Origin: CBFCZU01 sp965602635
GTDB lineage: Bacteria; Planctomycetota; Phycisphaerae; SM23-33
Length of the DNA: 6,569 nt
Assembly: GCA_965602635.1 (NCBI GenBank)
Contig: CBFCZU010000239.1
Span: 1-6,569, forward strand
Reading direction: 5' to 3'
The notes under the pieces were generated by a model. That model made no database searches. It had not been told where the DNA came from and saw only the letters and a list, made by a program, of their open reading frames with translations. Below are positions 1 to 6,240 of this stretch, in pieces. The first letter of the stretch is position 1, and each line of letters begins with the position of its first letter. The translations under genes were made by a program, and so were the position numbers.

Positions 1-605
1 GCGTCGTTGGGGCAGTTGTCGCGGCAGAGCAGGCAGCCGGTGCACTTCGACTCGTCCCATTCGAACGCGGCGCTCATGAGGCGGTGTATCCAGCTTCGGG
101 TGGGCGAGTCCACGCAGCCCATGGCGATGTTCTTGATGGCGCCGCCGAAGCCGCTGTGCCCGTGGCCCTTGCCGTGGGAGAGCACGATCATGGCGTCGGC
201 GTCAACGATGTTGCCGGCGAGGTTGACGTTCTTGAGCGTGCGGTAGTTAACGCGGCGGGTGTGGACGTACTTGTCGGCCGGGCCCGCCACGCCCAGCAGC
301 GGCGCCCCGAGCACCTCGGGCGTGTAGCCCCGGTCGGCGGCGCTGGCGACGGAGCCCGCAACGTCGGTGATGAACGGCTTGCCGCCGGCGGCCTTGACCG
401 CCCGCACCACTCGCGCAACCAGCAGCGGCGGTATCGTCGAGAAACCGTCCCCGCCGCCAAGGTGCATCTTGATGGCCACACGCTTGCCGGAGAAACGCTT
501 CTTGAAGCTCCACCGGGACAGCATCCTCTCCAGCAGCGCCGGCAGCGTGGACGCGGCGCGGAGCTCCTTCGGACAGGCTGACGCGAACGTTACTTTTGAG
601 GGCAT
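1..605 (-). CDS. DUF362 domain protein with 4Fe-4S ferredoxin motif (3' end cut by window)
   Basis: The reading frame starts at ATG 605-603 and runs off the left edge, giving 201 residues of a protein usually about 370 long. The N-terminal part reads as DUF362: KRVAIKMHLGG at residues 41-51, a GGKPFITD segment at 74-81, and SHGKGHGHSGFGGAIKN at 143-159 followed by MGC at 162-164. A ferredoxin-type CxxCxxCxxxCP cluster follows (Cys188, 191, 194, 198), so it should bind at least one 4Fe-4S centre; a second cluster would lie outside the window. The start is set by GGAG at 613-616, 7 nt before the ATG. Members of this family are presumed cytoplasmic iron-sulfur proteins; the biochemical role is not established and I do not assign one. 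It is divergent from nadB with a 111-bp gap. Family assignment is strong, function unknown. Confidence 0.88.
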   Translation of the reverse strand, partial: MPSKVTFASACPKELRAASTLPALLERMLSRWSFKKRFSGKRVAIKMHLGGGDGFSTIPPLLVARVVRAVKAAGGKPFITDVAGSVASAADRGYTPEVLGAPLLGVAGPADKYVHTRRVNYRTLKNVNLAGNIVDADAMIVLSHGKGHGHSGFGGAIKNIAMGCVDSPTRSWIHRLMSAAFEWDESKCTGCLLCRDNCPND

Positions 606-716
606 CAAACGGCTCCTTCACTAATGTGAGTTCTCGAACGCTATAAGATGCTCTAATAGGCCCCCGGAATCAACCGTTTGTTGCATTTATCGCCCGGGTG
701 GCTGTAGCATGGCCGC
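606..716. promoter_or_regulatory. Divergent intergenic region with promoters for the DUF362 gene and nadB
   Basis: These 111 bp separate the two divergent starts and are more AT-rich than the flanking genes. For the leftward gene, a minus-strand TTGATT (668-673) could be a -35 box, with CATCTT (645-650, 17-bp spacer) or TTATAG (641-646, 21-bp spacer) as -10; neither is strong. A small palindrome GTTC-TC-GAAC (630-639) lies just downstream and could be an operator or chance. The rightward promoter is listed separately. All boxes were assigned by eye. Confidence 0.4.
681..710 (+). promoter_or_regulatory. Candidate leaderless promoter of nadB
   Basis: TTGCAT (681-686, 3 of 6 consensus -35 bases) is followed after 18 bp by TAGCAT (705-710, 4 of 6 consensus -10 bases). 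The expected transcription start, 6-8 bp after the -10, falls on or next to the nadB ATG at 717. This agrees with the lack of a properly spaced Shine-Dalgarno sequence; the nearest purine-rich run (GGTGG, 697-701) is 15 nt from the ATG. The boxes are weak matches. Confidence 0.3.
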
Positions 717-2351
717 ATGGACAGAGCCTTCCTCGAGCGCCGGTATCTGCTCAGCTTCGACACGCGGGACATCGGGCACATCTTCACCGACGTGCTCGTG
801 ATCGGGGCCGGCGCCGCCGGGCTGCGGGCGGCGATTGCGGCGGGCGATACCTCGCAGGTGCTGGTGGTCACCAAGGAGACGGTCACGCGGTCGAACACCT
901 ACGAGGCCCAGGGGGGCATCGCGGCGGCGATGGACGCGGCCGACACGGTGGAGTCGCACGTGGCCGACACGATCGCGTGCGCGGCCGGCATCGGCGACGA
1001 GCAGATCATCCGCCGCGTAATCGAGGCGGCGCCCGAGACCATCCGGGAGATGATCGACTGGGGCCTGCCGGTGGACCGCGACGGCGAGAAGACCGCGCTG
1101 GGGCGCGAGGGCGGGCACTCGGCCGACAGGATCGTCCACGCCCACGGCGACGCGACCGGCAAACACCTGGCCGAGACGCTGATCGCCAAGGCCCGCTCCT
1201 GCCCGAACGTCAAGATTTTCGAGGAATGCTTCGCCGTCGACCTGCTGACCGATGAGGGCGACGGGGCCGTCCTCGGGGCGTTGACGCTCCACCCGAGGTA
1301 CGGGCTTCAGATGATCTGGGCGCGGCAGACGGTGCTCGCCGCCGGTGCGGCCGGGGTGCTCTGGCGCGAGACGACCAACCCGCCCGGCGCCACCGCCGAC
1401 GCGGTGGCCCTGGCATTCCGCGCCGCCGCCGAGCTGGCCGACATGGAGATGATGCAGTTCCACCCCACCACGCTCTATATCGCCGGCGCGACCCGCGCCC
1501 TGATTAGCGAGGCCGTCCGGGGCGAGGGCGCCTACCTGCTCGACCGCAAGGGCGACCGCTTCATGGAGCGCTACCACGAGCAGGGCGAGCTTGCCCCGCG
1601 CGACGTGGTAAGCCGCGCCATCACCGCCGAGATGGCCCGCACCCGCGCCACACACGTGCACCTCGACGTGCGGCACATCGGGACGGAGCGCTTCCGCCGC
1701 CGCTTCCCGCACATCCACCAGTTGTGCGTGGACTTCGACATCGACGTCGGCACGGACCTGATCCCGGTCCGCCCAGCCGCCCACTACATGATCGGCGGCG
1801 TGAAGGTTGACGCGAGCGGGCGGACGTCGCTGCCGAGGCTGTGGGCCTGCGGCGAGGCCTCATGCACCGGGCTGCACGGGGCAAACCGCCTCGCCAGCAG
1901 CTCGCTGCTGGAGGCGCTGGTCTTCGGCAAGGCCTGCGGGCTGGGCGCCGCCGCAGAGGCCGGGCAGGCGAACGCCAGGCTCACCGCCCGGCGGATCGTC
2001 TCGGCCAACCCGCCGTCCGAGCGGACCGCGCTCGACCTGGCCGACATCCGCAATTCGCTCCGCTCAGTGATGTGGCGCAACGCCGGCATCGTCCGCACGG
2101 CCGCCCGCCTGGAGGAGACCCGCGAGATCATCGGCTTCTGGGGCCGGTACGTCATGGACAAGGAGTTCTTCGACCCAGCCGGCTGGGAAGCGCAGAACAT
2201 GCTCACTGCCGCCCTGCTGGTGATCGCCTTGGCCTTGCGCCGGACCGAGACGCGCGGCGTCCACTACCGCGAGGACTTCCCCGACACCGACCCCGCCTGG
2301 GTCTGCCACCAGACCCTCCTGCGGACCGACCAGCAGCTCGTCCTCAAATAG
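717..2351 (+). CDS. nadB: L-aspartate oxidase (quinolinate synthase B)
   Basis: A flavoenzyme that oxidises L-aspartate to iminoaspartate, the first step of NAD synthesis from aspartate; quinolinate synthase NadA then uses the product. The 544 residues match the usual family length (E. coli about 540). Visible features are the FAD-binding GAGAAG at 30-35, SNTYEAQGGIAAA at 59-71, REGGHS at 130-135, QFHPTTL at 247-253, LAPRDVVSRAI at 292-302, PAAHYMIGG at 353-361, and the C-terminal FAD signature LWACGEASCTGLHGANRLAS at 375-394. By alignment from memory with E. coli NadB, Arg295, His356 and Arg391 correspond to the substrate-binding Arg290, His351 and Arg386, which separates it from fumarate reductase/SdhA relatives. 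The start is firm: an in-frame TAG lies at 705-707 and ATG 717 is the first ATG after it. The N-terminal FDTR...IFTDVLVIG stretch resembles planctomycete NadB proteins. No nadA or nadC adjoins; the enzyme should be cytoplasmic. Confidence 0.96.
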   Translation: MDRAFLERRYLLSFDTRDIGHIFTDVLVIGAGAAGLRAAIAAGDTSQVLVVTKETVTRSNTYEAQGGIAAAMDAADTVESHVADTIACAAGIGDEQIIRRVIEAAPETIREMIDWGLPVDRDGEKTALGREGGHSADRIVHAHGDATGKHLAETLIAKARSCPNVKIFEECFAVDLLTDEGDGAVLGALTLHPRYGLQMIWARQTVLAAGAAGVLWRETTNPPGATADAVALAFRAAAELADMEMMQFHPTTLYIAGATRALISEAVRGEGAYLLDRKGDRFMERYHEQGELAPRDVVSRAITAEMARTRATHVHLDVRHIGTERFRRRFPHIHQLCVDFDIDVGTDLIPVRPAAHYMIGGVKVDASGRTSLPRLWACGEASCTGLHGANRLASSSLLEALVFGKACGLGAAAEAGQANARLTARRIVSANPPSERTALDLADIRNSLRSVMWRNAGIVRTAARLEETREIIGFWGRYVMDKEFFDPAGWEAQNMLTAALLVIALALRRTETRGVHYREDFPDTDPAWVCHQTLLRTDQQLVLK

Positions 2352-2418
2352 CGGCCCGCGCCGCAGCATCCGGGCAGCACGCCAACCGTGCCGAACCTCC
2401 TCGGGTGCCCCACAAGAC

Positions 2419-2438
2419 CTCCTGGACTGGGGAGTTTT
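2419..2438 (+). terminator. Weak possible terminator after nadB
   Basis: CTCC (2419-2422) can pair with GGAG (2431-2434) around an 8-nt loop, followed directly by TTTT (2435-2438). The stem is only 4 bp, so this is a marginal intrinsic terminator. Its position after nadB and before the next promoter is right for one. Confidence 0.22.
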
Positions 2439-2442
2439 CGGC

Positions 2443-2471
2443 TTGCCTTTCTGGACAGTATCATATATAAA
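2443..2471 (+). promoter_or_regulatory. Sigma70-type promoter of the PEP-CTERM protein gene
   Basis: TTGCCT (2443-2448, 4 of 6 consensus -35 bases) is separated by 17 bp from TATAAA (2466-2471, 5 of 6 consensus -10 bases), inside an AT-rich patch (2461-2471) that stands out from the GC-rich surroundings. Transcription would begin near 2478, giving a leader of about 48 nt before the ATG at 2526. It is the best promoter-like sequence I see in the window. Confidence 0.55.
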
Positions 2472-2511
2472 GATGGGCTGAGGCAGATGGCAAGGAACTT
2501 TGCTCCTGGAC

Positions 2512-2518
2512 GGGGAGG
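2512..2518 (+). promoter_or_regulatory. Ribosome binding site fixing the start at 2526
   Basis: GGGGAGG ends 7 nt before ATG 2526. This favours that start over the in-frame ATG at 2487, which has only GAGG 3 nt upstream, and over the in-frame GTG at 2388, which lies upstream of the promoter. Confidence 0.7.
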
Positions 2519-2525
2519 AAATCCC

Positions 2526-3164
2526 ATGAAATGGGAGATCGGCACCTCATTGTCGCTCGTGCTGGCCTTGGCCGCTCCCGCCACCGTCGCGCGCGGCGAT
2601 ATCGTCAATCCCAGTTTTGAGACCGGGGACGTCACGGGATGGACCGGGATGGGACCTGACGGCTTCGTCATTGCCGGCGACGGCGGCAGCGACGGCGACC
2701 ACTACCTGAGTGCGACGGCCCATTGGGCAAAGCTTCCGCCCGTCCCCGGCGTCGGCGGGTCCGGCGTGTGGCACTGGCAGGCGAACGCAAGTCAAGTCCT
2801 GGACGTCCCGGCCTGGGCAACGGCCTTCTCCGTTGACGTCCGAACCGACGGCTGCGACCAGTGGGGCGTGCTCCTGACGCAGACGATCTCCATGCAATTA
2901 GTCTTTCCCCTCGGCATGGTGCATCCGACCAGGACACCCAGCACGCTCGCTCCGAACGGGTTCATGCGGTACACCATCGACATCAGCGCCGCGTCCGGCC
3001 TGGAGAATGTCGTCCTGAGCATCTGTGGCTCCGGGAATGCCGCCGTGCTGTCCGCGGACCCGGTGGAGTTCAGTGTGGATAACCTCCAGTTCATCCCGGA
3101 GCCGGCGACGCTCGCCTTCCTGGGGGGCTCGTTCATCCTCCTGTTGCGACGCCGGCGCAGATGA
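2526..3164 (+). CDS. Secreted PEP-CTERM sorting-domain protein
   Basis: A 212-residue exported protein. Residues 1-24 look like a Sec signal peptide: one Lys near the start, a hydrophobic core SLSLVLALAAPA, and probable cleavage near residues 19-24. The mature part begins DIVNPSFETGDVTGW (25-39), the opening typical of planctomycete beta-sandwich (carbohydrate-binding-like) PEP-CTERM proteins. It continues with beta-strand-like alternation to SVDNLQFI (183-190), another common end for such domains, and contains two cysteines (110 and 167). The C-terminus is a complete PEP-CTERM signal: PEP at 191-193, a hydrophobic segment of about 13 residues (195-207), then five arginines (208-212). In the known system an exosortase (EpsH/XrtA type) recognises this tail and processes the protein for surface or exopolysaccharide display; no exosortase is in the window. 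It appears monocistronic and converges on the PL11-like gene 62 bp away. Ligand binding is unproven; a role with extracellular glycans is inferred. Confidence 0.85.
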   Translation: MKWEIGTSLSLVLALAAPATVARGDIVNPSFETGDVTGWTGMGPDGFVIAGDGGSDGDHYLSATAHWAKLPPVPGVGGSGVWHWQANASQVLDVPAWATAFSVDVRTDGCDQWGVLLTQTISMQLVFPLGMVHPTRTPSTLAPNGFMRYTIDISAASGLENVVLSICGSGNAAVLSADPVEFSVDNLQFIPEPATLAFLGGSFILLLRRRRR

Positions 3165-3226
3165 CAGCCGCCCTGCCCCATCGGGTCAGCATCGCGCGAG
3201 GGTGGAGACCTCTGTAACGGGCGGGA

Positions 3227-4861
3227 TCAGCGGCCCGCGGCCGTGTACGGCGGCGAAAGATAGACGTAATACCCCGAGCCGTGCTGGCTGCGGTCGTGGC
3301 GGTACTCGAAATCCTGATACGGCGAGTAGCCGCGCACGCCGCAGGGCGCGGGGTTGGCGAGGACCACCAGCCGGTGCCGCTCGGCATCGACGGCCACGAT
3401 GTTCTCGCGGAAGTCGCCGATCACGTCGGCGCACGCGAGGTTCCGGCCGTACGCGCCGCCCTCCGGGAGCTTGCCGTCGGGCAGGTCTTCGATCTCGCCG
3501 CCCTCGAGCAGGCGGACGACACGCTTGTTCTCCTTACGGATGATGAACGACACCTCAGGCCCGGCGTCCCAGTGGACGGGGACGAAGTTCTTCCGCTGCC
3601 ACTCGGTCAGGTTCAGCCAGTGCGAGCCGTCCGGCAGGAAGATGGGGAAGTGTCCCTGCTCGCGGGCGCCCGCGTCGGCGGCGCCGTATTCGTGGCGGGC
3701 GTCCTCGGCCGTGTGGGGTTGGAGGCCGGCCACCGACGCCGTGTGCCGGGCGATCCAGCCGTAGTGGGCGTGGCGGAAGGCCTCCTTGAAGATCGTCCGC
3801 CCGCGGTTGTCCACGAAGTACACGCCGGGGTCGCCGCTTTCGACGGCGTACCAGATTTGCAGCCCGTCGCGGGCCGGGTCGATCCGGGCCGGCTTGGATA
3901 TGTCGGTGTGGCCGAAGGGCTCCGCCTGCCAGCGGACGCTGCCGTCGCCGTTGTAGCAGACGCCGCCGCAGATGACCTCCTGAACGCCGTCGCTGTCGAT
4001 GTCGGCGATGTCGAGGTTGTGCCCGGCCGGGCGCGCCTGCTCCACCCGCCAGGTGGTCGCGCCGCTGCCGCCGTCAACGGCCGTCAGAACCACGTCGCCG
4101 TATGTCTCGTCGAGCAGCACCACGCTGGCGGGCTCGCCCGGCCCGCGGAGCTGCCCGACCGTCATCATCTCGCGGGGCTTGACGCCCGGCCAGGGGCGCT
4201 CCCACACGACGCCGCCGGTCTCGCCGTCAAGGGCGACCATCGTCTCGTCCGGGCCGGTCGCCTCGTGACGCTCGGCGCCCGATGCGGCCTTGTCCCTGCG
4301 GAAGACGACCTCCGTCCGCCCGTCGGCGTTGACGTCCCAGCACAGCACCGGCACGTGCAGCGTCGAGCCGTCCCACCCCCCGGCCGCGGGCAGGTGCGTG
4401 TCGGCCTCCCAGAGCAGCCTGCCTTCGTGGGCGAAGGCGCTGATCCAGATGGTCCCTGCCCGAACCGACCTGAGCACATAGCCGATCCGCCCGTCGTTGC
4501 ACAGCTCGCCGATCGCGATGGACTTGCCCCCGGGCCTGTCGTCGGGGTTCAGCGGGATGTCCACGGCCACGATGCTGGCCGGGGCGGCTGAATCCGCCGA
4601 GACCGACTCGGAGACCTCGTCCCCGGGTCCGACCACGCGGTATTCGCAGGGGCCCGCCTCGGGCGTGTGGTCCACGAAGTTCGTGGAATGGACGACGGCC
4701 GTCGCAGTCGTCCGCTGCCAGGTGCCGCCCTGGGCCCGGCGCTCGATCTCAAAGCCCGCGTCGGGCGCGTCGCCGCCCAGCAGCCGCCATGACAGGAACA
4801 CCTTCCCCTCGCCTCGCGGCAGGGCGACGAGATAACGATGTCGGTTTTGCTTGGCAGACAT
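3227..4861 (-). CDS. PL11-like (rhamnogalacturonan lyase family) beta-propeller protein
   Basis: The 544 residues resemble polysaccharide lyase family 11, whose characterised members cleave the rhamnogalacturonan I backbone of pectin. The N-terminus has a short Fn3-like domain (about 10-90, with VFLSWRLLGGDAPDAGFEIE as its first strands). The rest reads as an FG-GAP/Ca-binding propeller: CNDGRIG at 121-127, DVNADGRTEVVF at 176-187, HNLDIADIDSDGVQEVICGG at 281-300, GHTD at 317-320, IDPARDGLQIW at 327-337, and ADVIGDFRENIV at 478-489. Spacing around HNL...D.D.DG and GH.D...DP.R.GL matches PL11 as I remember it. It diverges where PL11 has GHGDA (here GHTDI), and its end lacks the usual N-Q-P-P-H tail. 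No signal peptide is present, although characterised relatives are mostly secreted. The start is set by GGAGG at 4868-4872, 6 nt before the ATG. It is last in the cluster, 47 nt after the GH10 gene. Fold is fairly sure; lyase activity is not. Confidence 0.72.
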   Translation of the reverse strand: MSAKQNRHRYLVALPRGEGKVFLSWRLLGGDAPDAGFEIERRAQGGTWQRTTATAVVHSTNFVDHTPEAGPCEYRVVGPGDEVSESVSADSAAPASIVAVDIPLNPDDRPGGKSIAIGELCNDGRIGYVLRSVRAGTIWISAFAHEGRLLWEADTHLPAAGGWDGSTLHVPVLCWDVNADGRTEVVFRRDKAASGAERHEATGPDETMVALDGETGGVVWERPWPGVKPREMMTVGQLRGPGEPASVVLLDETYGDVVLTAVDGGSGATTWRVEQARPAGHNLDIADIDSDGVQEVICGGVCYNGDGSVRWQAEPFGHTDISKPARIDPARDGLQIWYAVESGDPGVYFVDNRGRTIFKEAFRHAHYGWIARHTASVAGLQPHTAEDARHEYGAADAGAREQGHFPIFLPDGSHWLNLTEWQRKNFVPVHWDAGPEVSFIIRKENKRVVRLLEGGEIEDLPDGKLPEGGAYGRNLACADVIGDFRENIVAVDAERHRLVVLANPAPCGVRGYSPYQDFEYRHDRSQHGSGYYVYLSPPYTAAGR

Positions 4862-4867
4862 TGCTAG

Positions 4868-4872
4868 CCTCC
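4868..4872 (-). promoter_or_regulatory. Ribosome binding site of the PL11-like gene
   Basis: On the minus strand GGAGG lies 6 nt before ATG 4861. It decides the start and shows that the missing signal peptide is not caused by a mis-called start. Confidence 0.75.
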
Positions 4873-4881
4873 GTCCAGTGC

Positions 4882-4903
4882 GCGGTCTGCTGCATGAGAC
4901 CGC
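4882..4903 (-). other. Intercistronic hairpin between the GH10 and PL11-like genes
   Basis: A perfect 7-bp inverted repeat (GCGGTCT / AGACCGC, arms 4882-4888 and 4897-4903) with an 8-nt loop lies between the GH10 stop codon and the next ribosome binding site, filling about half of the 47-nt gap. No U-run follows on the minus strand, so it does not look like an intrinsic terminator. It could be an mRNA processing or stability element, or partly attenuating. The stem is seen directly; any role is inferred. Confidence 0.5.
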
Positions 4904-4908
4904 CTGTC

Positions 4909-6240
4909 CTACTTGACCCGCGCGAGCTTCGCCTTCCTGGTGAGCTTGCCGGCCTTGTCCAGCCGAAGGCTCGCCCGCGCCTTGCCCGATTCAACCGCGT
5001 AGTCGCCCAGGAAGCCGCGGAAGCTCACCCGCCCCGCCGCGTCTGTGGTCAGCTTGAGCTCACCCGTCCACCAGTCCTTCCTGATCAGCTTCATCAGCGC
5101 CTCGTAGGCCGGCTTGGGCGACATGTCCTTCCGGATGAAACCGGCCGGCGCCCCCTGCCACGCCCCGAGATCGGAGAAGTCCCACCAGGTGATGCCCTCG
5201 ACGGCCGGGTGCGAGAACAGCACCCGGTAGAACTCCGCGACCTCACGCGCCTGGCGCTTCTCGCCGGCGGCGGTGGTGTTCCAGCCCGCGCGCCGGCTCT
5301 GCCAGTCGGAGTCGGTCTTGAGCTTGCCCGACAGCAGCGTCGCCTCGGTGAAGTGCAGCGGCTTGCCGAACTTCGCGAACCGCTCGCAGGCCCGCCAGGT
5401 CCGCGCGGCGCCCCAGTAGCCTGCGTGCATGTGCGACTGGATGCCGATCACGTCGATGCTCACCTTGGCGGCAAGGCAGTCGGTGATGAGCTTCTCGTAC
5501 CGCGCGTCGGTGACGTAGTCGTTCAGCAGCAGCGTGGCCTTGCCGTTGGCCTTGCGGGCATGGGCGAACGCCTGGGTGATGAGCTTGACCCGCCCGACGC
5601 GCTTGCACAGCCGCCCGATCGGGTTGGTCTTGGGCTTGACGCTCGGCATCACCACCGCCTCGTTGACGACGTCCCAGGTGTCGATCAGCCCGCGAAACTC
5701 CTTCACGTCGCGCGTGATCCGGCCCCACTGGAGCGCCTCAACGTCGGCGGGCGCCTTGGCGGCCAGCCAGGGCGGCACGACCTCGTGCCAGCAGAGCGGG
5801 TGGCCCTTGGTGCGGATGCCGTTGTCGGCGCACCACCGCGCCATCTCGCGCAGGCGCTTCGCCGCCGGCTTGCCCTGCTCTTGCTCGTAGCTGCCCCAGT
5901 AGAACGGCAGCGTCGCGTAGTTGAGCAGGGCCTTGAACCGCCGCCGGTAGCCCCGCTCGAGCCCGGCCTTGCCGCAGCGGGTGAGCATGTACGCGTTGCA
6001 GCCGAACAGGAACTTGTGCCGCACCTGGCGGATGACGACCGGCGCGTTGGCCAGCGGCTTGCCGCCGGCCCCCACGATCGTCAGCCTCACCTCGGCCGTG
6101 CGGTGCCTGGTGATCCGCTCGTCGATCCGCTCGTCGCTCAGCTCGCCCTTGGGGTTCATCTCGCACACTCCCTCTGCCGGGCCGGCCAGACACGCCGCCG
6201 ACGCCAGCACCGCGGCCGCAGCCGTAGATCGCCAGTTCAC
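4909..6240 (-). CDS. GH10 family glycosidase, probable endo-1,4-beta-xylanase, secreted
   Basis: 443 residues from GTG 6240. A hydrophobic Ala-rich N-terminus (NWRSTAAAAVLASAACLAG) looks like a signal peptide. A small beta-sandwich follows (about 47-76, AEVRLTIVGAGGKPLANAPV then RHKFLFGCN), as in many planctomycete GH10 proteins. The TIM barrel runs to about residue 385 with GHPLCWH at 146-152, DTWDVVNEA at 187-195 (acid/base Glu194), GIQSHMH at 266-272, HFTEATLLSG at 296-305 (nucleophile Glu299) and GITWWDFSD at 349-357. These are the defining GH10 catalytic motifs, so it should hydrolyse beta-1,4-xylan or a related beta-glycan with retention. The C-terminal strand-rich end (WWTGEL, FRGFLGDYAV) is also usual for the group; no separate carbohydrate-binding module is seen. 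The GTG overlaps the oxidase stop codon. An alternative start is ATG 6159 (416 residues, no signal peptide, GGGAG 8 nt upstream). An open frame back to ATG 6285 would overlap the oxidase by about 48 bp and bury the signal peptide. Confidence 0.92.
   Translation of the reverse strand: MNWRSTAAAAVLASAACLAGPAEGVCEMNPKGELSDERIDERITRHRTAEVRLTIVGAGGKPLANAPVVIRQVRHKFLFGCNAYMLTRCGKAGLERGYRRRFKALLNYATLPFYWGSYEQEQGKPAAKRLREMARWCADNGIRTKGHPLCWHEVVPPWLAAKAPADVEALQWGRITRDVKEFRGLIDTWDVVNEAVVMPSVKPKTNPIGRLCKRVGRVKLITQAFAHARKANGKATLLLNDYVTDARYEKLITDCLAAKVSIDVIGIQSHMHAGYWGAARTWRACERFAKFGKPLHFTEATLLSGKLKTDSDWQSRRAGWNTTAAGEKRQAREVAEFYRVLFSHPAVEGITWWDFSDLGAWQGAPAGFIRKDMSPKPAYEALMKLIRKDWWTGELKLTTDAAGRVSFRGFLGDYAVESGKARASLRLDKAGKLTRKAKLARVK
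6237..6240 (-). promoter_or_regulatory. GTGA stop-start overlap, probable translational coupling
   Basis: The TGA ending the FAD-linked oxidase (6239-6237) shares two bases with the GTG proposed for the GH10 gene (6240-6238). AAAGG lies about 10 nt before the GTG inside the oxidase coding sequence. Such overlaps commonly let terminating ribosomes restart on the next gene, so the two proteins should be made from one message. Confidence 0.6.

Noticed and set aside
630..639. GTTC-TC-GAAC as a LexA/SOS box
   Set aside because: The half-sites are in the wrong order and spacing for the known CGAAC-N4-GTTC box, so it is kept only as an unassigned palindrome.
687..1784. 365-codon open frame on the minus strand inside nadB
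   Set aside because: It is antisense to a clearly conserved enzyme. Its composition (Val/Gly/Ala/His/Asp/Arg-rich) is what GC-rich codon bias gives on the opposite strand, and it shows no family motif.
2377..2391. Hairpin GCACG-CCAAC-CGTGC after nadB
   Set aside because: It has only 5 bp and no following T-run; it is common by chance in GC-rich sequence, so it is not called a terminator.
2388..2525. N-terminal extension of the PEP-CTERM protein to GTG 2388
   Set aside because: It would include the promoter and ribosome binding site and push the signal peptide 46 residues inward. The ATG at 2526 with GGGGAGG is better.
3165..3226. Possible bidirectional terminator in the convergent gap
   Set aside because: Only 4-bp stems (for example GAGG/CCTC at 3198-3212) or a pairing across a 45-nt loop (CCGCCC/GGGCGG) are present, with no T-run on either strand. 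I see no supportable terminator.
3281..4591. 436-codon open frame on the plus strand inside the PL11-like gene
   Set aside because: It is an antisense shadow of a gene with a firm ribosome binding site and recognisable motifs; low-complexity Val/Ala/Gly/Arg/Asp-rich translation with no domain.
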